A stretch of DNA of 5,805 nt from assembly GCA_007128995.1 (NCBI GenBank), contig SKWJ01000295.1:1-5805 (forward strand). Reading direction: 5' to 3'. The first letter of the stretch is position 1; the number at the start of each line of letters is the position of its first letter. The notes beneath the pieces were generated by a model. That model did no database searches. It worked only from the letters and a program-made list of their open reading frames with translations, and had not been told where the DNA came from. Origin of the DNA: Paracoccaceae bacterium. GTDB lineage: Bacteria; Pseudomonadota; Alphaproteobacteria; Rhodobacterales; Rhodobacteraceae. Below, one piece after another: positions 1 to 5,805 of this stretch. The translations under genes were made by a program, and so were the position numbers.

Positions 1-552
1 GAAGGCCAGCGCAACCCCGAACCCGAAAAAGGCCAGAAGAAGCACAGGGACGCCCCGAGCGCCAAGGCGGTCCATCAGCCCGGCTTCATTCGACAGCGTG
101 ATACCCGCAGATTTCACGGGCAGGTTGATCTCGCTGCTCTGCGGCGGGTAGCAGATCCCCCCCTCCTGACAGCCTTGCCACTGGACTTTCAGCGTTCCTG
201 TCTGCGTTGGCAGCAGAAGATGGAGATCCTCGCGGAACACCTCGACCCGCCCGAAGCTCGCATCCTCGACCCAGTCGCCTTGCGGCAGGGAAAGCGGCAG
301 AGATCCGGCGGGTGCTTCTACCGAAAGCGACTTTCGGTACAGATAATGGCCCTCGGCGATACGCCATGTCAGATCGATTTCACCGTTCGGACGTATCTCA
401 TGCTCCAGAGCAAAGGCTTCACTTGCGCTCAAGGCGCGCTGCCCGGTCTGAGTGAGGTTCAGACCCTGTGCCGTCGCACCGGCACTCAAAAGAACCAGAG
501 CAAGACAGACTTGCGCGCACAACACAAAGAAGTGGAATCGGTTCAGTAACAT
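1..552 (-). CDS. dsbD: Thiol:disulfide interchange protein DsbD, N-terminal part (runs off the window)
   Basis: DsbD-family proteins carry electrons from cytoplasmic thioredoxin across the inner membrane to periplasmic disulfide isomerases and cytochrome c maturation proteins. The visible 184 residues contain a hydrophobic signal peptide (about 1-28, likely cut after ATA before Gln29). A periplasmic DsbD-alpha immunoglobulin-like domain follows, with the family signature GHYLYRKS near 69-76 and the redox pair Cys128/Cys134 in CQEGGICYPP, equivalent to E. coli DsbD Cys103/Cys109 with the same five-residue spacing. Residues from about 166 (GVPVLLLAFFGFGVALAF) start the first membrane helix of the central domain, where the window ends; the TPC motif and the C-terminal thioredoxin domain must lie beyond base 1. 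Two tandem ATGs exist (555 and 552). AAGG at 560-563 is 4 nt from the first and 7 nt from the second, so 552 is preferred. The frame is intact through the C7 run at 157-163. A short DsbD/ScsB-like variant cannot be excluded without the rest. Confidence 0.88.
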   Translation of the reverse strand, partial: MLLNRFHFFVLCAQVCLALVLLSAGATAQGLNLTQTGQRALSASEAFALEHEIRPNGEIDLTWRIAEGHYLYRKSLSVEAPAGSLPLSLPQGDWVEDASFGRVEVFREDLHLLLPTQTGTLKVQWQGCQEGGICYPPQSSEINLPVKSAGITLSNEAGLMDRLGARGVPVLLLAFFGFGVALAF

Positions 553-692
553 CATGCTGCCTTGTCGCACAGCGGCACGAAATAGGCATGTCAAAAATGC
601 TTGTAACTGCTCTGTTGGCTTGCGCTCAAAGCCTGAGTTGCCTTTTCGCCGCAATGACAAGCGCGCCGTCTTGCGACTTCGGATCAGCAGGA

Positions 693-932
693 TCAGATCG
701 GGGATTTAACACCTTTTCGGGCGCAACGCTTGCGATAGGCCTCCAACCAGTGGCGGTATTTGTCCATTGCATTTTGCTGGTGCACCAGAAGGTCGATAAA
801 CGCTTTCTGATGGGTATCCTTCTTCAGCTTCTTGAACATCGATTTCTGCGCTTTGGTCATCGAACAGCCAATGCAATGGCCTTCGCGCTTGAATTTGCAT
901 ACATCGATACAGGGAGATAGTATCTTGGTCAT
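693..932 (-). CDS. DUF1289 family small cysteine-cluster protein
   Basis: This 79-residue protein has the DUF1289 signature: SPC-x3-C-x7-C-x2-C (Cys8, Cys12, Cys20, Cys23) followed by a Thr, in CKFKREGHCIGCSMT. The four cysteines probably bind a metal (zinc or an iron-sulfur centre), but no function is established for the family. After the cluster the protein is strongly basic (KAQK, KKLKK) and probably helical to the C-terminus. It has one further Cys70 and ends in RKGVKSPI. The chosen ATG at 932 has AAGGGA at 942-947, 9 nt upstream. An in-frame TTG at 953 would add seven residues (LNKGRRC) ahead of this methionine but is less likely. The gene lies 137 bp upstream of the dsbD-like gene in the same direction and is divergent from the BLUF gene. 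The cysteine motif makes the family assignment secure; the role is unknown. Confidence 0.85.
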   Translation of the reverse strand: MTKILSPCIDVCKFKREGHCIGCSMTKAQKSMFKKLKKDTHQKAFIDLLVHQQNAMDKYRHWLEAYRKRCARKGVKSPI

Positions 933-997
933 GCATCGCCGTCCCTTGTTCAACGGAAGTCTGATCCGCCGTGTTGACCCAAGGATTGGCGGAACGA

Positions 998-1026
998 TTG
1001 AGTTTTCCTGATAAAAACAATCAAAT
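998..1026 (+). promoter_or_regulatory. Candidate sigma-70-like promoter for the BLUF gene
   Basis: The most AT-rich part of the divergent intergenic region has TTGAGT (998-1003), a 17-nt spacer and TCAAAT (1021-1026). Each hexamer matches the housekeeping consensus at 4 of 6 positions. A start near 1034 would leave a leader of about 80 nt before the BLUF ATG. The same patch contains TGAT-N7-ATCA (1009-1023), a possible half-site pair. This is weak evidence drawn from sequence alone. Confidence 0.25.
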
Positions 1027-1116
1027 TAGTCAAGCCCTGCAATTCTGCGCCTTTACGCTGGTGCAAACCGGGTCAGGGTGTGTCAGAATGCGCGACAAAA
1101 TCAGACAAGGCGTTTC

Positions 1117-1521
1117 ATGTCACTTCTCAGAATCATTTACACATCAAGGCCCTTCGGCTTTGACACCGCAACGCTGAACAGCATTCTGGTGCATGCCCGA
1201 CAGGCAAATGCGCGCGATGACATCACCGGCGCCCTGATCTGCCGCGAGGATATCTATATGCAGTTGCTGGAAGGGCCGGAACCGGCTGTCAGATCCGCTG
1301 TGGCGCGTATCATGCACGATGACAGGCATCTTGAAGTGAAAATACATGTCGAAAGACCAGTGTCCGAACGGATGTTTGCGCAATGGGCCATGCTGCATGA
1401 TCCGGCAACATCATGGATATGGTCGCGCGCCGACGTCACGAATGACGCCATTCAAGACGCCACACCACAAGAGGTTGAAGCTTTCTTCACAAAGCTGCGC
1501 GACGAACAGGCCAGACCTTAG
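1117..1521 (+). CDS. Short BLUF-domain blue-light photoreceptor
   Basis: BLUF domains bind FAD non-covalently and sense blue light through rearrangement of a Tyr-Gln-flavin hydrogen-bond network. In this 134-residue protein the BLUF fold occupies about residues 2-92. The conserved residues are Tyr8 (RIIYTS), Asn31 (ANARDDITG), Gln49 (YMQLLEG), Trp90 and Met92 (FAQWAM). They match Slr1694 Tyr8, Asn32, Gln50, Trp91 and Met93 within one position, so the protein should be photoactive. Residues 93-134 are the usual C-terminal capping segment, probably helical (TPQEVEAFFTKLRDEQ). There is no fused effector (EAL, GGDEF, cyclase or SCHIC), so output must pass through a partner protein. The start at 1117 is chosen because AAGG (1107-1110) sits 6 nt upstream and the fold begins at once; the GTG at 1078 would add 13 polar residues without family similarity. 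The gene is divergent from the DUF1289 gene and convergent with the EamA gene. Neither neighbour is an obvious partner. Confidence 0.93.
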   Translation: MSLLRIIYTSRPFGFDTATLNSILVHARQANARDDITGALICREDIYMQLLEGPEPAVRSAVARIMHDDRHLEVKIHVERPVSERMFAQWAMLHDPATSWIWSRADVTNDAIQDATPQEVEAFFTKLRDEQARP

Positions 1522-1601
1522 CATAGCTGACATCAGTTCACGGATATGTGGCGGGCCAAAAAGCTTTTACAGCGCACGCTATATTGCAATCGCCCGGCTG
1601 C

Positions 1602-2492
1602 TTATGCCTGCCTGCGTGGATCAGCTTTCCTGCGGCGCATATCAGCACCCCAGATTGCCAAGGCCACACCGCCCAGAATACCGACCGAACAGAGGATCAG
1701 GCGCAGGGTCATTGGTTCGGAAATGAACAGAACGCCGCCAATCGCGGCCAGTGCGGGAACAGAAAGCTGCACATATGCCGAGGTGCTGCGCTCCAACGAA
1801 GGCAGCACGAGATACCATAAAGCATAGCCCAGCCCCGAAGCCAGGGCCCCGGATGCAATCGCATAAACCCAGCCAGTCAAGGTCGTGCCCTGCACCCAGA
1901 ATTCCGGCACAATCAGCAAAAGACCAATTGGCAGGCAGCGGATAAAATTGCCCGCTGTATCTGTAAGCGGGGCTGCAGATCCGCGTCCCATCAGCGTGTA
2001 GCAAGCCCAAGCCCCCCCCGCCAGCACCATCAGCACTGCTCCCAGCGGATCAGGCGCAGACAGCCCCGGCACCAGCAAGAGGACCAAAAACAGGATTGCC
2101 ATGAAAAACCCTGTCCATTCAAAGGCTCCCGGCCGCTCGCCACTTGCGAATGCGAAGCCCAGCATACCGATCTGAACCGCCGCAAAGAGGAGCAAAGCGC
2201 CTGTCCCCGCGCTCAGCTCAAGATAGGCATAGGAAAAGGCGATTGCGTATATGAAAAGCGCCATGGCTGCCGGATAACTGCCGCCGATGCGTCCGTGCGT
2301 GCGAAACCCACCTCTCAACACAAGGATAAGGGCTAGCATCAGTGCGCCGGAAGCCAGCCGCACCCCGGTATAGGATAGCGCATCAGCCTCACCCTCTGCC
2401 AAAGCCAGACGATTGAGGACCGAATTGGCCGCAAATGCAATCATGGCAATCGCGGTCAGCAACGCGATCTTTGGAAGCGATACATGAGGCAT
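1602..2492 (-). CDS. DMT-superfamily EamA-type transporter
   Basis: This is an inner-membrane protein of 296 residues with about ten hydrophobic helices (roughly 9-28, 42-59, 73-90, 95-114, 127-143, 150-169, 184-200, 206-228, 238-258, 263-283) and a basic C-terminal tail (MRRRKADPRR). Length, the two five-helix halves and motifs such as NSVLNRLAL in helix 1 and SEPMTLRL before the last helix are typical of EamA drug/metabolite transporters, many of which export amino acids or metabolites. The substrate cannot be read from sequence. The start is uncertain. ATG 2492 (MPHVSLPKIALL) fits the usual short N-terminus, but its AGGA lies only 1 nt upstream; GTG 2516 would add eight residues without a clear ribosome site. 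The gene begins 110 bp after nagA in the same direction, so read-through is possible, but the gap suggests a separate unit. An eight-G run (2012-2019) lies inside the helix 6 codons. Confidence 0.87.
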   Translation of the reverse strand: MPHVSLPKIALLTAIAMIAFAANSVLNRLALAEGEADALSYTGVRLASGALMLALILVLRGGFRTHGRIGGSYPAAMALFIYAIAFSYAYLELSAGTGALLLFAAVQIGMLGFAFASGERPGAFEWTGFFMAILFLVLLLVPGLSAPDPLGAVLMVLAGGAWACYTLMGRGSAAPLTDTAGNFIRCLPIGLLLIVPEFWVQGTTLTGWVYAIASGALASGLGYALWYLVLPSLERSTSAYVQLSVPALAAIGGVLFISEPMTLRLILCSVGILGGVALAIWGADMRRRKADPRRQA

Positions 2493-2602
2493 GTCCTGAC
2501 AGTCCGAAACGATCACATTATGCCGCGATCACCCGATGCGCTAGCAGATGAACCGGTCGGCAGCAAGGCAGGCAACCTGACGGCTGATCCACCGCGCTGG
2601 TG

Positions 2603-3748
2603 TCAGATGGGTACAGCCACGCCGCCCTGCCAGACATGCCGAATCCTCCAGTCGCGGTCCAGAAAGACAAGATCGCCATATACGCCCGCTTCAAGGCGTC
2701 CGCGATCCGGCGCGCCGATCACATTGGCAGGAATACGGCTTGCCATGCTCAACGCTCGCTCCGGTGTGACCCCCAACGCAATCAGATGCGCGATCGAGGC
2801 GGGCAATGATATATCCGCACCCGCCAATGTTCCGTCGTCCAGCGTCAACTGCCCCTGTCGGCGCAGAATACGCCGTCCATTCAGGGCAAATTCGTCCAAC
2901 TCTGTCCCGGCAACCGCCATCGCATCGGTCACAAGAAAAAGCGCTTCGGGCGCTTTCATCCGCAGCGCAACCTGCAGACATTCGCGGGACACATGCACAC
3001 CATCGGCGATAATACCGGCCACACAAGGGGAGGTCAGGGCCGCTCCGACAAGACCCGGCGCGCGGCTGTGCAGCCCTCCCATCGCATTGAAAAGATGTGT
3101 CACCCCACGCGCGCCGGCCGCAAACGCCGCCTTTGCCTGTTCCGCGCTGCATGCCGAATGGCCAAGGCTGACAACCACACCTGCCTCGGCCAGAGCCGCA
3201 ATCTGTGTCGAATTGACCGCTTCTGGCGCCAGCGTCACCATCAAGGCCGGCAGCGCCTGCCGCGCGTCGCACAGAAGAACGAGATCGTCACTGGTCATCT
3301 TGCGGATGAAGCGCGCGTCATGCGCGCCCTTGCGTGCGATGTCCAGATGTGGCCCTTCAAGATGCAGCCCGGCAAAGCCCGCAACCTGATCCCGGACCGC
3401 CTCTATTCCCGCAGCAATCACCTGCCGCGTCACGTCCGGGCTGTCGGTGATCAGTGTCGGCAAGATCGCACAGGCCCCAAGCCGGGCATGTGCAGCGCAG
3501 ATGCGCGCCAGTTGGCGCGCGTCGGTATCCGGCCCCACCATCAGACCTGCACCCCCATTGACCTGCAAATCAATCAGACCGGGGGCCAGCACACCGGTTC
3601 CTAGATCGTGCACCTGTGAGTCTGATGGCAGCGGACTGCCCGCAAGGTAGATCTGCGAAATCCGGCCATTGTCGGACAGGGCGACAGCAGCGTTCGCGTG
3701 CATCCGTGTGCCATCAAAAACCTGCGTGGCGCTCAGGATGGTCTGCAT
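2603..3748 (-). CDS. nagA: N-acetylglucosamine-6-phosphate deacetylase
   Basis: NagA hydrolyses GlcNAc-6-phosphate to glucosamine-6-phosphate and acetate in the cytoplasm. The 381-residue protein has the normal family length and the full set of amidohydrolase motifs: APGLIDLQVNGG (55-66), with Gln62 in place of the first His-x-His histidine as in E. coli; LEGPH with metal ligand Glu131; SLGHS with His197; THLFNAM with His218; IADGVH (247-252) for substrate; VTDA with catalytic Asp275; and GTLAG (306-310). These match E. coli Glu131, His195, His216 and Asp273, and imply the single-metal form. It is the third gene of the kinase-SIS-nagA operon. Its ATG overlaps the SIS stop codon as TGATG and has only a weak upstream GAG, so translation is probably coupled to the gene before. 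A paralogue specific for GalNAc-6-P (AgaA) is possible, but the neighbours favour GlcNAc. Confidence 0.95.
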   Translation of the reverse strand: MQTILSATQVFDGTRMHANAAVALSDNGRISQIYLAGSPLPSDSQVHDLGTGVLAPGLIDLQVNGGAGLMVGPDTDARQLARICAAHARLGACAILPTLITDSPDVTRQVIAAGIEAVRDQVAGFAGLHLEGPHLDIARKGAHDARFIRKMTSDDLVLLCDARQALPALMVTLAPEAVNSTQIAALAEAGVVVSLGHSACSAEQAKAAFAAGARGVTHLFNAMGGLHSRAPGLVGAALTSPCVAGIIADGVHVSRECLQVALRMKAPEALFLVTDAMAVAGTELDEFALNGRRILRRQGQLTLDDGTLAGADISLPASIAHLIALGVTPERALSMASRIPANVIGAPDRGRLEAGVYGDLVFLDRDWRIRHVWQGGVAVPI

Positions 3749-4770
3749 CAGATCGTCTCGGTGATCTTGCGCAGATGACGTGGCGTGTCCGGGGCCAGTC
3801 CGCGTCGGCGCGCCAGTGCCTCAATGAAGACATAGAACGACACGACCCGCAATAATGGATCAACCAACGGGTGCAGCGGCTGCACCACGGGCAAGGATAC
3901 GCCTGTGCCAATCTGCCCGGTGGCGAAAACATCGGCCCCTTGCTGGGCCAGCCGTTCCATGGTCTGCGCAAAGCCTTGGCGCGACTTGTCTTCACACAGC
4001 AGCCCAAGCACCGGAAACCCCCGCTCGACAAGTGCGGCCGGGCCGTGCAACACTTCAGCGGCCGAATAGGCCTCTGCGTGAATGGCCGATGTCTCCTTGA
4101 ACTTCAGGGCAATCTCGCTGGCAATTGCATATCCGGGTCCGCGACCCAGCACATAGAGCGCAGGCGCCCGTACAAGCCGGTCCGACAGAGCGGACCAGTC
4201 GCAAGTCAGGGCCTGAGCGCAGGCGTCGGGCAGAGCGTCAAGCGCGCCGGAAAGTCCGGCATCGTCATGCCATGCGGCAAGCAGCGACAGCCCCCCGACC
4301 ACCGACGTGACGAAACTCTTGGTCGCGGCCACGCTTTGTTCTGGCCCACAATGCAGGGGCAGACAGAAATGGCTTTCCTGCGCAAGCTTGCTTTCGGGGT
4401 TATTTGTCAATGCAACCGCGATTGCACCGGAATTGCGGGCCGCACGCGTCATCGCGACAATATCAGGGCTTTGGCCGGATTGTGACACGGATAAGGACAG
4501 CGTGCGCGGCAGCCGGAGTTTCGCATCATAGACCGAGGCAACAGACGGGCCGATCGATGCGACAGGCACTCCGGCAAGGATTTCGCAGGCGTATTTGAAA
4601 TAGCCAGACGCATGATCCGAGGAACCGCGCGCCACTGTCAGGACAAGCTCCGGATCGAATTCACGCAAGCGCGACGCAACAGCCTCAAGCTCTGCTTTAT
4701 TGGCCGCCAGCATTGCCGAAATACTTGCGGGTATTTGGGCAATCTCTTGCGCCATGAAGGTTTTCGTCAT
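3748..4770 (-). CDS. nagB-II: SIS-domain glucosamine-6-phosphate deaminase (NagB-II type)
   Basis: This 340-residue protein matches the isomerase half of GlmS, with two SIS domains and no N-terminal glutaminase. Such proteins convert glucosamine-6-P to fructose-6-P and ammonia, replacing the unrelated classical NagB. SIS 1 contains ARGSSDHAS (47-55), SVSQSGQSPD (94-103) for phosphate binding, and EQSVAATKSF (144-153). SIS 2 contains LGRGPGYAIA (208-217), HAEAYSAAEVLHGP (231-244) with Glu239 and His242 at the GlmS ELKHG position, and C-terminal HLRKIT with Lys335 at the place of the GlmS catalytic lysine. The start codon ATG 4770 directly follows the kinase stop (TGA ATG), with AGAAGGA (4781-4787) 10 nt upstream. 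The gene lies between the kinase and nagA, which fixes the expected substrate. The alternative is an AgaS-like galactosamine-6-P deaminase; the catalytic class is secure, the sugar less so. Confidence 0.88.
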   Translation of the reverse strand: MTKTFMAQEIAQIPASISAMLAANKAELEAVASRLREFDPELVLTVARGSSDHASGYFKYACEILAGVPVASIGPSVASVYDAKLRLPRTLSLSVSQSGQSPDIVAMTRAARNSGAIAVALTNNPESKLAQESHFCLPLHCGPEQSVAATKSFVTSVVGGLSLLAAWHDDAGLSGALDALPDACAQALTCDWSALSDRLVRAPALYVLGRGPGYAIASEIALKFKETSAIHAEAYSAAEVLHGPAALVERGFPVLGLLCEDKSRQGFAQTMERLAQQGADVFATGQIGTGVSLPVVQPLHPLVDPLLRVVSFYVFIEALARRRGLAPDTPRHLRKITETI

Positions 4771-5658
4771 TCAGAATGCTTCCTTCTCTGTCAAGTCAAC
4801 CCGTGCATGCCACAGGGCGCCATCCAGCGCGGTCCCTTTTGGCGATACCCGGCAAAGATGCGCCGCACCGTGCGCTATGATCCGATCCAGCAGAACTGGC
4901 CCCAGCCCGCCTGTTGCGGCGACCGGCATATCCCAGACGCCTTCTTGCAAGCTCCGTATCGCTGCAAGCAGATACGCGCAGCCTTCATCAAGGATCGCAG
5001 AGGCAACCGGGCAATGTGCACGATCCCAGTGCAGCACGTCCGGAGCAAGGCTGGCAAAGTCGGCAGGTCGTGCCCTTCCTGCAAAACCGATGAACCCGGC
5101 GGTCGTTTCGAATTTTCGCCATAGATGCTGAACAAGGGGGCCGTCGGGACCGATTCCATCGTGGGCATGCAAAGATCTGCGCAAGGCTTCGCGCCCGATC
5201 CATGCACCGCTGCCTTCATCCCCAAGCGAAAAACCGTACCCGCCCAGCCTTCGAAACAGACCATGCCGCTGGCGCGCGAGAACCGACCCGGTCCCAACGG
5301 CCATGACAATGCCATCCTCTTTCCCAAACGCACCCTTCACCGATATATCCACATCGCCTAGCACCGTCAGATGACCTACCGACAAGGCATCCTGCAGCCG
5401 ATCTGCTGCATCTGTCTCACTCGCTCCCGCCAGACCAAGAACGACTCGCGGGACCTCGGATTGTGTGTCCGGGCAAAGATCATGCGCCATCTCTACAACC
5501 CTCTCCAGAACCTCTGAAATGGCTGCAAGGGCCCGTTCTATATCACTGTGGACATTCGCTGCGCCCCCGGCAACAACCTGCGTTCGGCGTCCGTCGTCCA
5601 ACTCGGCTTGCGCCCTGCAGCCAGTCCCGCCGCCATCCAGCCCAATGAAGAATCGCAT
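4771..5658 (-). CDS. nagK: N-acetylglucosamine kinase, BadF/BadG/BcrA/BcrD ATPase family
   Basis: This is a 295-residue ASKHA-fold kinase that probably phosphorylates cytoplasmic GlcNAc at O6 with ATP. The motifs in order are: phosphate-1 loop GLDGGGTGCRA (6-16), AGGAANVH (30-37), GLAG (75-78), GDVDISVKGAF (101-111) with Asp102 as likely catalytic base, phosphate-2 loop AVGTGSVLA (120-128), GGYGFSLGDEGSGAWIG (139-155), typical of GlcNAc-kinase-like BadF proteins, and adenosine motif ATGGLG (248-253). It is not a ROK kinase like E. coli NagK: the ROK zinc-cysteine cluster is absent. ATG 5658 is chosen because AAGGGGG (5664-5670) lies 5 nt upstream and the protein then starts directly with MRFFIGLDGG; the upstream in-frame start at 5724 adds 22 residues that do not belong to the fold. 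It is the first visible gene of the operon. Glucosamine is an alternative substrate, but nagA downstream argues for GlcNAc. Confidence 0.88.
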   Translation of the reverse strand: MRFFIGLDGGGTGCRAQAELDDGRRTQVVAGGAANVHSDIERALAAISEVLERVVEMAHDLCPDTQSEVPRVVLGLAGASETDAADRLQDALSVGHLTVLGDVDISVKGAFGKEDGIVMAVGTGSVLARQRHGLFRRLGGYGFSLGDEGSGAWIGREALRRSLHAHDGIGPDGPLVQHLWRKFETTAGFIGFAGRARPADFASLAPDVLHWDRAHCPVASAILDEGCAYLLAAIRSLQEGVWDMPVAATGGLGPVLLDRIIAHGAAHLCRVSPKGTALDGALWHARVDLTEKEAF

Positions 5659-5673
5659 CACCACCCCCTTAAA

Positions 5674-5711
5674 ACAACAATACCAAAGAGATACCAGATG
5701 GAAAGTGGTTT
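5674..5711 (-). promoter_or_regulatory. Candidate operator upstream of the GlcNAc operon (TGGTAT repeats)
   Basis: On the minus strand two TGGTAT copies (5691-5696 and 5680-5685) lie in tandem with an 11-bp period, about one helical turn. A TGGT-type half-site faces the first in inverted orientation (AAACCA, 5706-5711, 9-bp spacer). They sit 22-53 bp before the kinase ATG, where a repressor could block transcription. TGGT half-sites resemble those used by GntR/HutC-type amino-sugar regulators such as DasR and NagR, but the arrangement is not a textbook match and no regulator gene is visible. The call rests on repeats and position only. Confidence 0.3.
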
Positions 5712-5737
5712 CTTGACCCCGCACCCTGTGCGCAAAA

Positions 5738-5759
5738 GGTTTGCTCGCGAAACGAAACC
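5738..5759. repeat. Imperfect palindrome in the leader of the GlcNAc operon
   Basis: GGTTT (5738-5742) and AAACC (5755-5759) form five-base inverted arms around a centre that includes TCGCGA (5745-5750). The symmetric matches total about 7 of 11 pairs. It lies 80-101 bp upstream of the kinase ATG in non-coding DNA, and all three minus-strand frames upstream of the kinase contain stops before it begins. A LacI-like operator is possible but not demonstrated. Confidence 0.25.
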
Positions 5760-5805
5760 ATCTACTTCATCCAGATAACAGTCTGATTATCCTGCTTTCC
5801 TGACA

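Noticed and set aside
86..367. Apparent frameshift of the dsbD-like gene at the C-rich run
   Set aside because: Careful counting gives seven C's at 157-163, which keeps CQEGGICYPP in frame to base 1. The other-frame reading is only a shadow.
468..920. Plus-strand open frame of 150 codons with a lipoprotein-like stretch after the ATG at 588
   Set aside because: It runs antisense across most of the DUF1289 gene, has no properly spaced ribosome site and matches no family. The DUF1289 cysteine signature decides the strand.
961..1000. Extracytoplasmic-sigma (RpoE/ChrR-type) promoter suggested by TGATCC at 962-967
   Set aside because: The expected -10 element is not found at the proper spacing, so the hexamer alone is not evidence.
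1078..1116. Upstream GTG start for the BLUF protein
   Set aside because: The added 13 residues are polar and outside the BLUF fold, and the ATG at 1117 has a good Shine-Dalgarno site.
1522..1601. Terminator between the convergent BLUF and EamA genes
   Set aside because: Only the palindrome AAAAGCTTTT near 1559-1568 is present. There is no GC-rich stem followed by a T run in either direction.
2493..2602. Terminator or promoter between nagA and the EamA gene
   Set aside because: Short complementary words such as CACC/GGTG occur, but there is no stable stem with a T tract and no convincing promoter boxes.
2484..3389. Plus-strand open frame of 301 codons
   Set aside because: It lies opposite nagA and the EamA start and has the Arg/Pro/Ser/Ala-rich make-up of an antisense shadow in GC-rich DNA. 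NagA on the other strand has every catalytic motif.
5659..5724. N-terminal extension of the kinase
   Set aside because: The 22 extra residues are unlike kinase N-termini. AAGGGGG at 5664-5670 serves ATG 5658, which starts the phosphate-1 strand directly.

Overview
The window carries six genes in a dense, moderately GC-rich stretch (by eye high 50s percent GC) with strong Shine-Dalgarno sites. The gene content is a DsbD-type reductase, a DUF1289 protein, a short BLUF photoreceptor, an EamA transporter, and a BadF-type kinase / SIS / NagA set. Together with the protein character this suggests an alphaproteobacterium, most likely a Rhodobacteraceae (roseobacter-type) chromosome. That placement is inference; there is no rRNA or other marker here.

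Left part (1-1116): a dsbD-like gene runs leftward off the window edge, so only its N-terminal half is visible. Upstream of it in the same orientation is a small DUF1289 cysteine-cluster protein. A short intergenic region (933-1116) separates this leftward pair from a rightward gene. Centre (1117-2602): the rightward gene is a stand-alone BLUF blue-light receptor with all key flavin-pocket residues. It converges on a leftward DMT/EamA transporter gene.

Right part (2603-5805): three leftward genes form a tight operon, nagK-like kinase -> SIS-type glucosamine-6-phosphate deaminase (NagB-II) -> nagA. The first junction has stop and start directly abutting, and the second has a TGATG overlap. Together the enzymes would carry out cytoplasmic N-acetylglucosamine catabolism: GlcNAc -> GlcNAc-6-P (kinase), -> GlcN-6-P + acetate (NagA), -> fructose-6-P + NH3 (NagB-II). 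Both the kinase and the deaminase are non-orthologous to the E. coli ROK-type NagK and canonical NagB. Use of a kinase implies uptake as free sugar (ABC or permease) rather than by PTS; no transporter or regulator for it is visible, so these would lie beyond position 5805 or elsewhere. The leader upstream of the kinase (5659-5805) holds repeated TGGTAT half-sites and an imperfect palindrome that may be operators.

I see no mobile element, CRISPR array, RNA gene or clearly new system. The most interesting items are the BLUF photoreceptor with no linked output partner, the alternative GlcNAc pathway with its candidate operators, and two poly-G tracts inside coding sequence.
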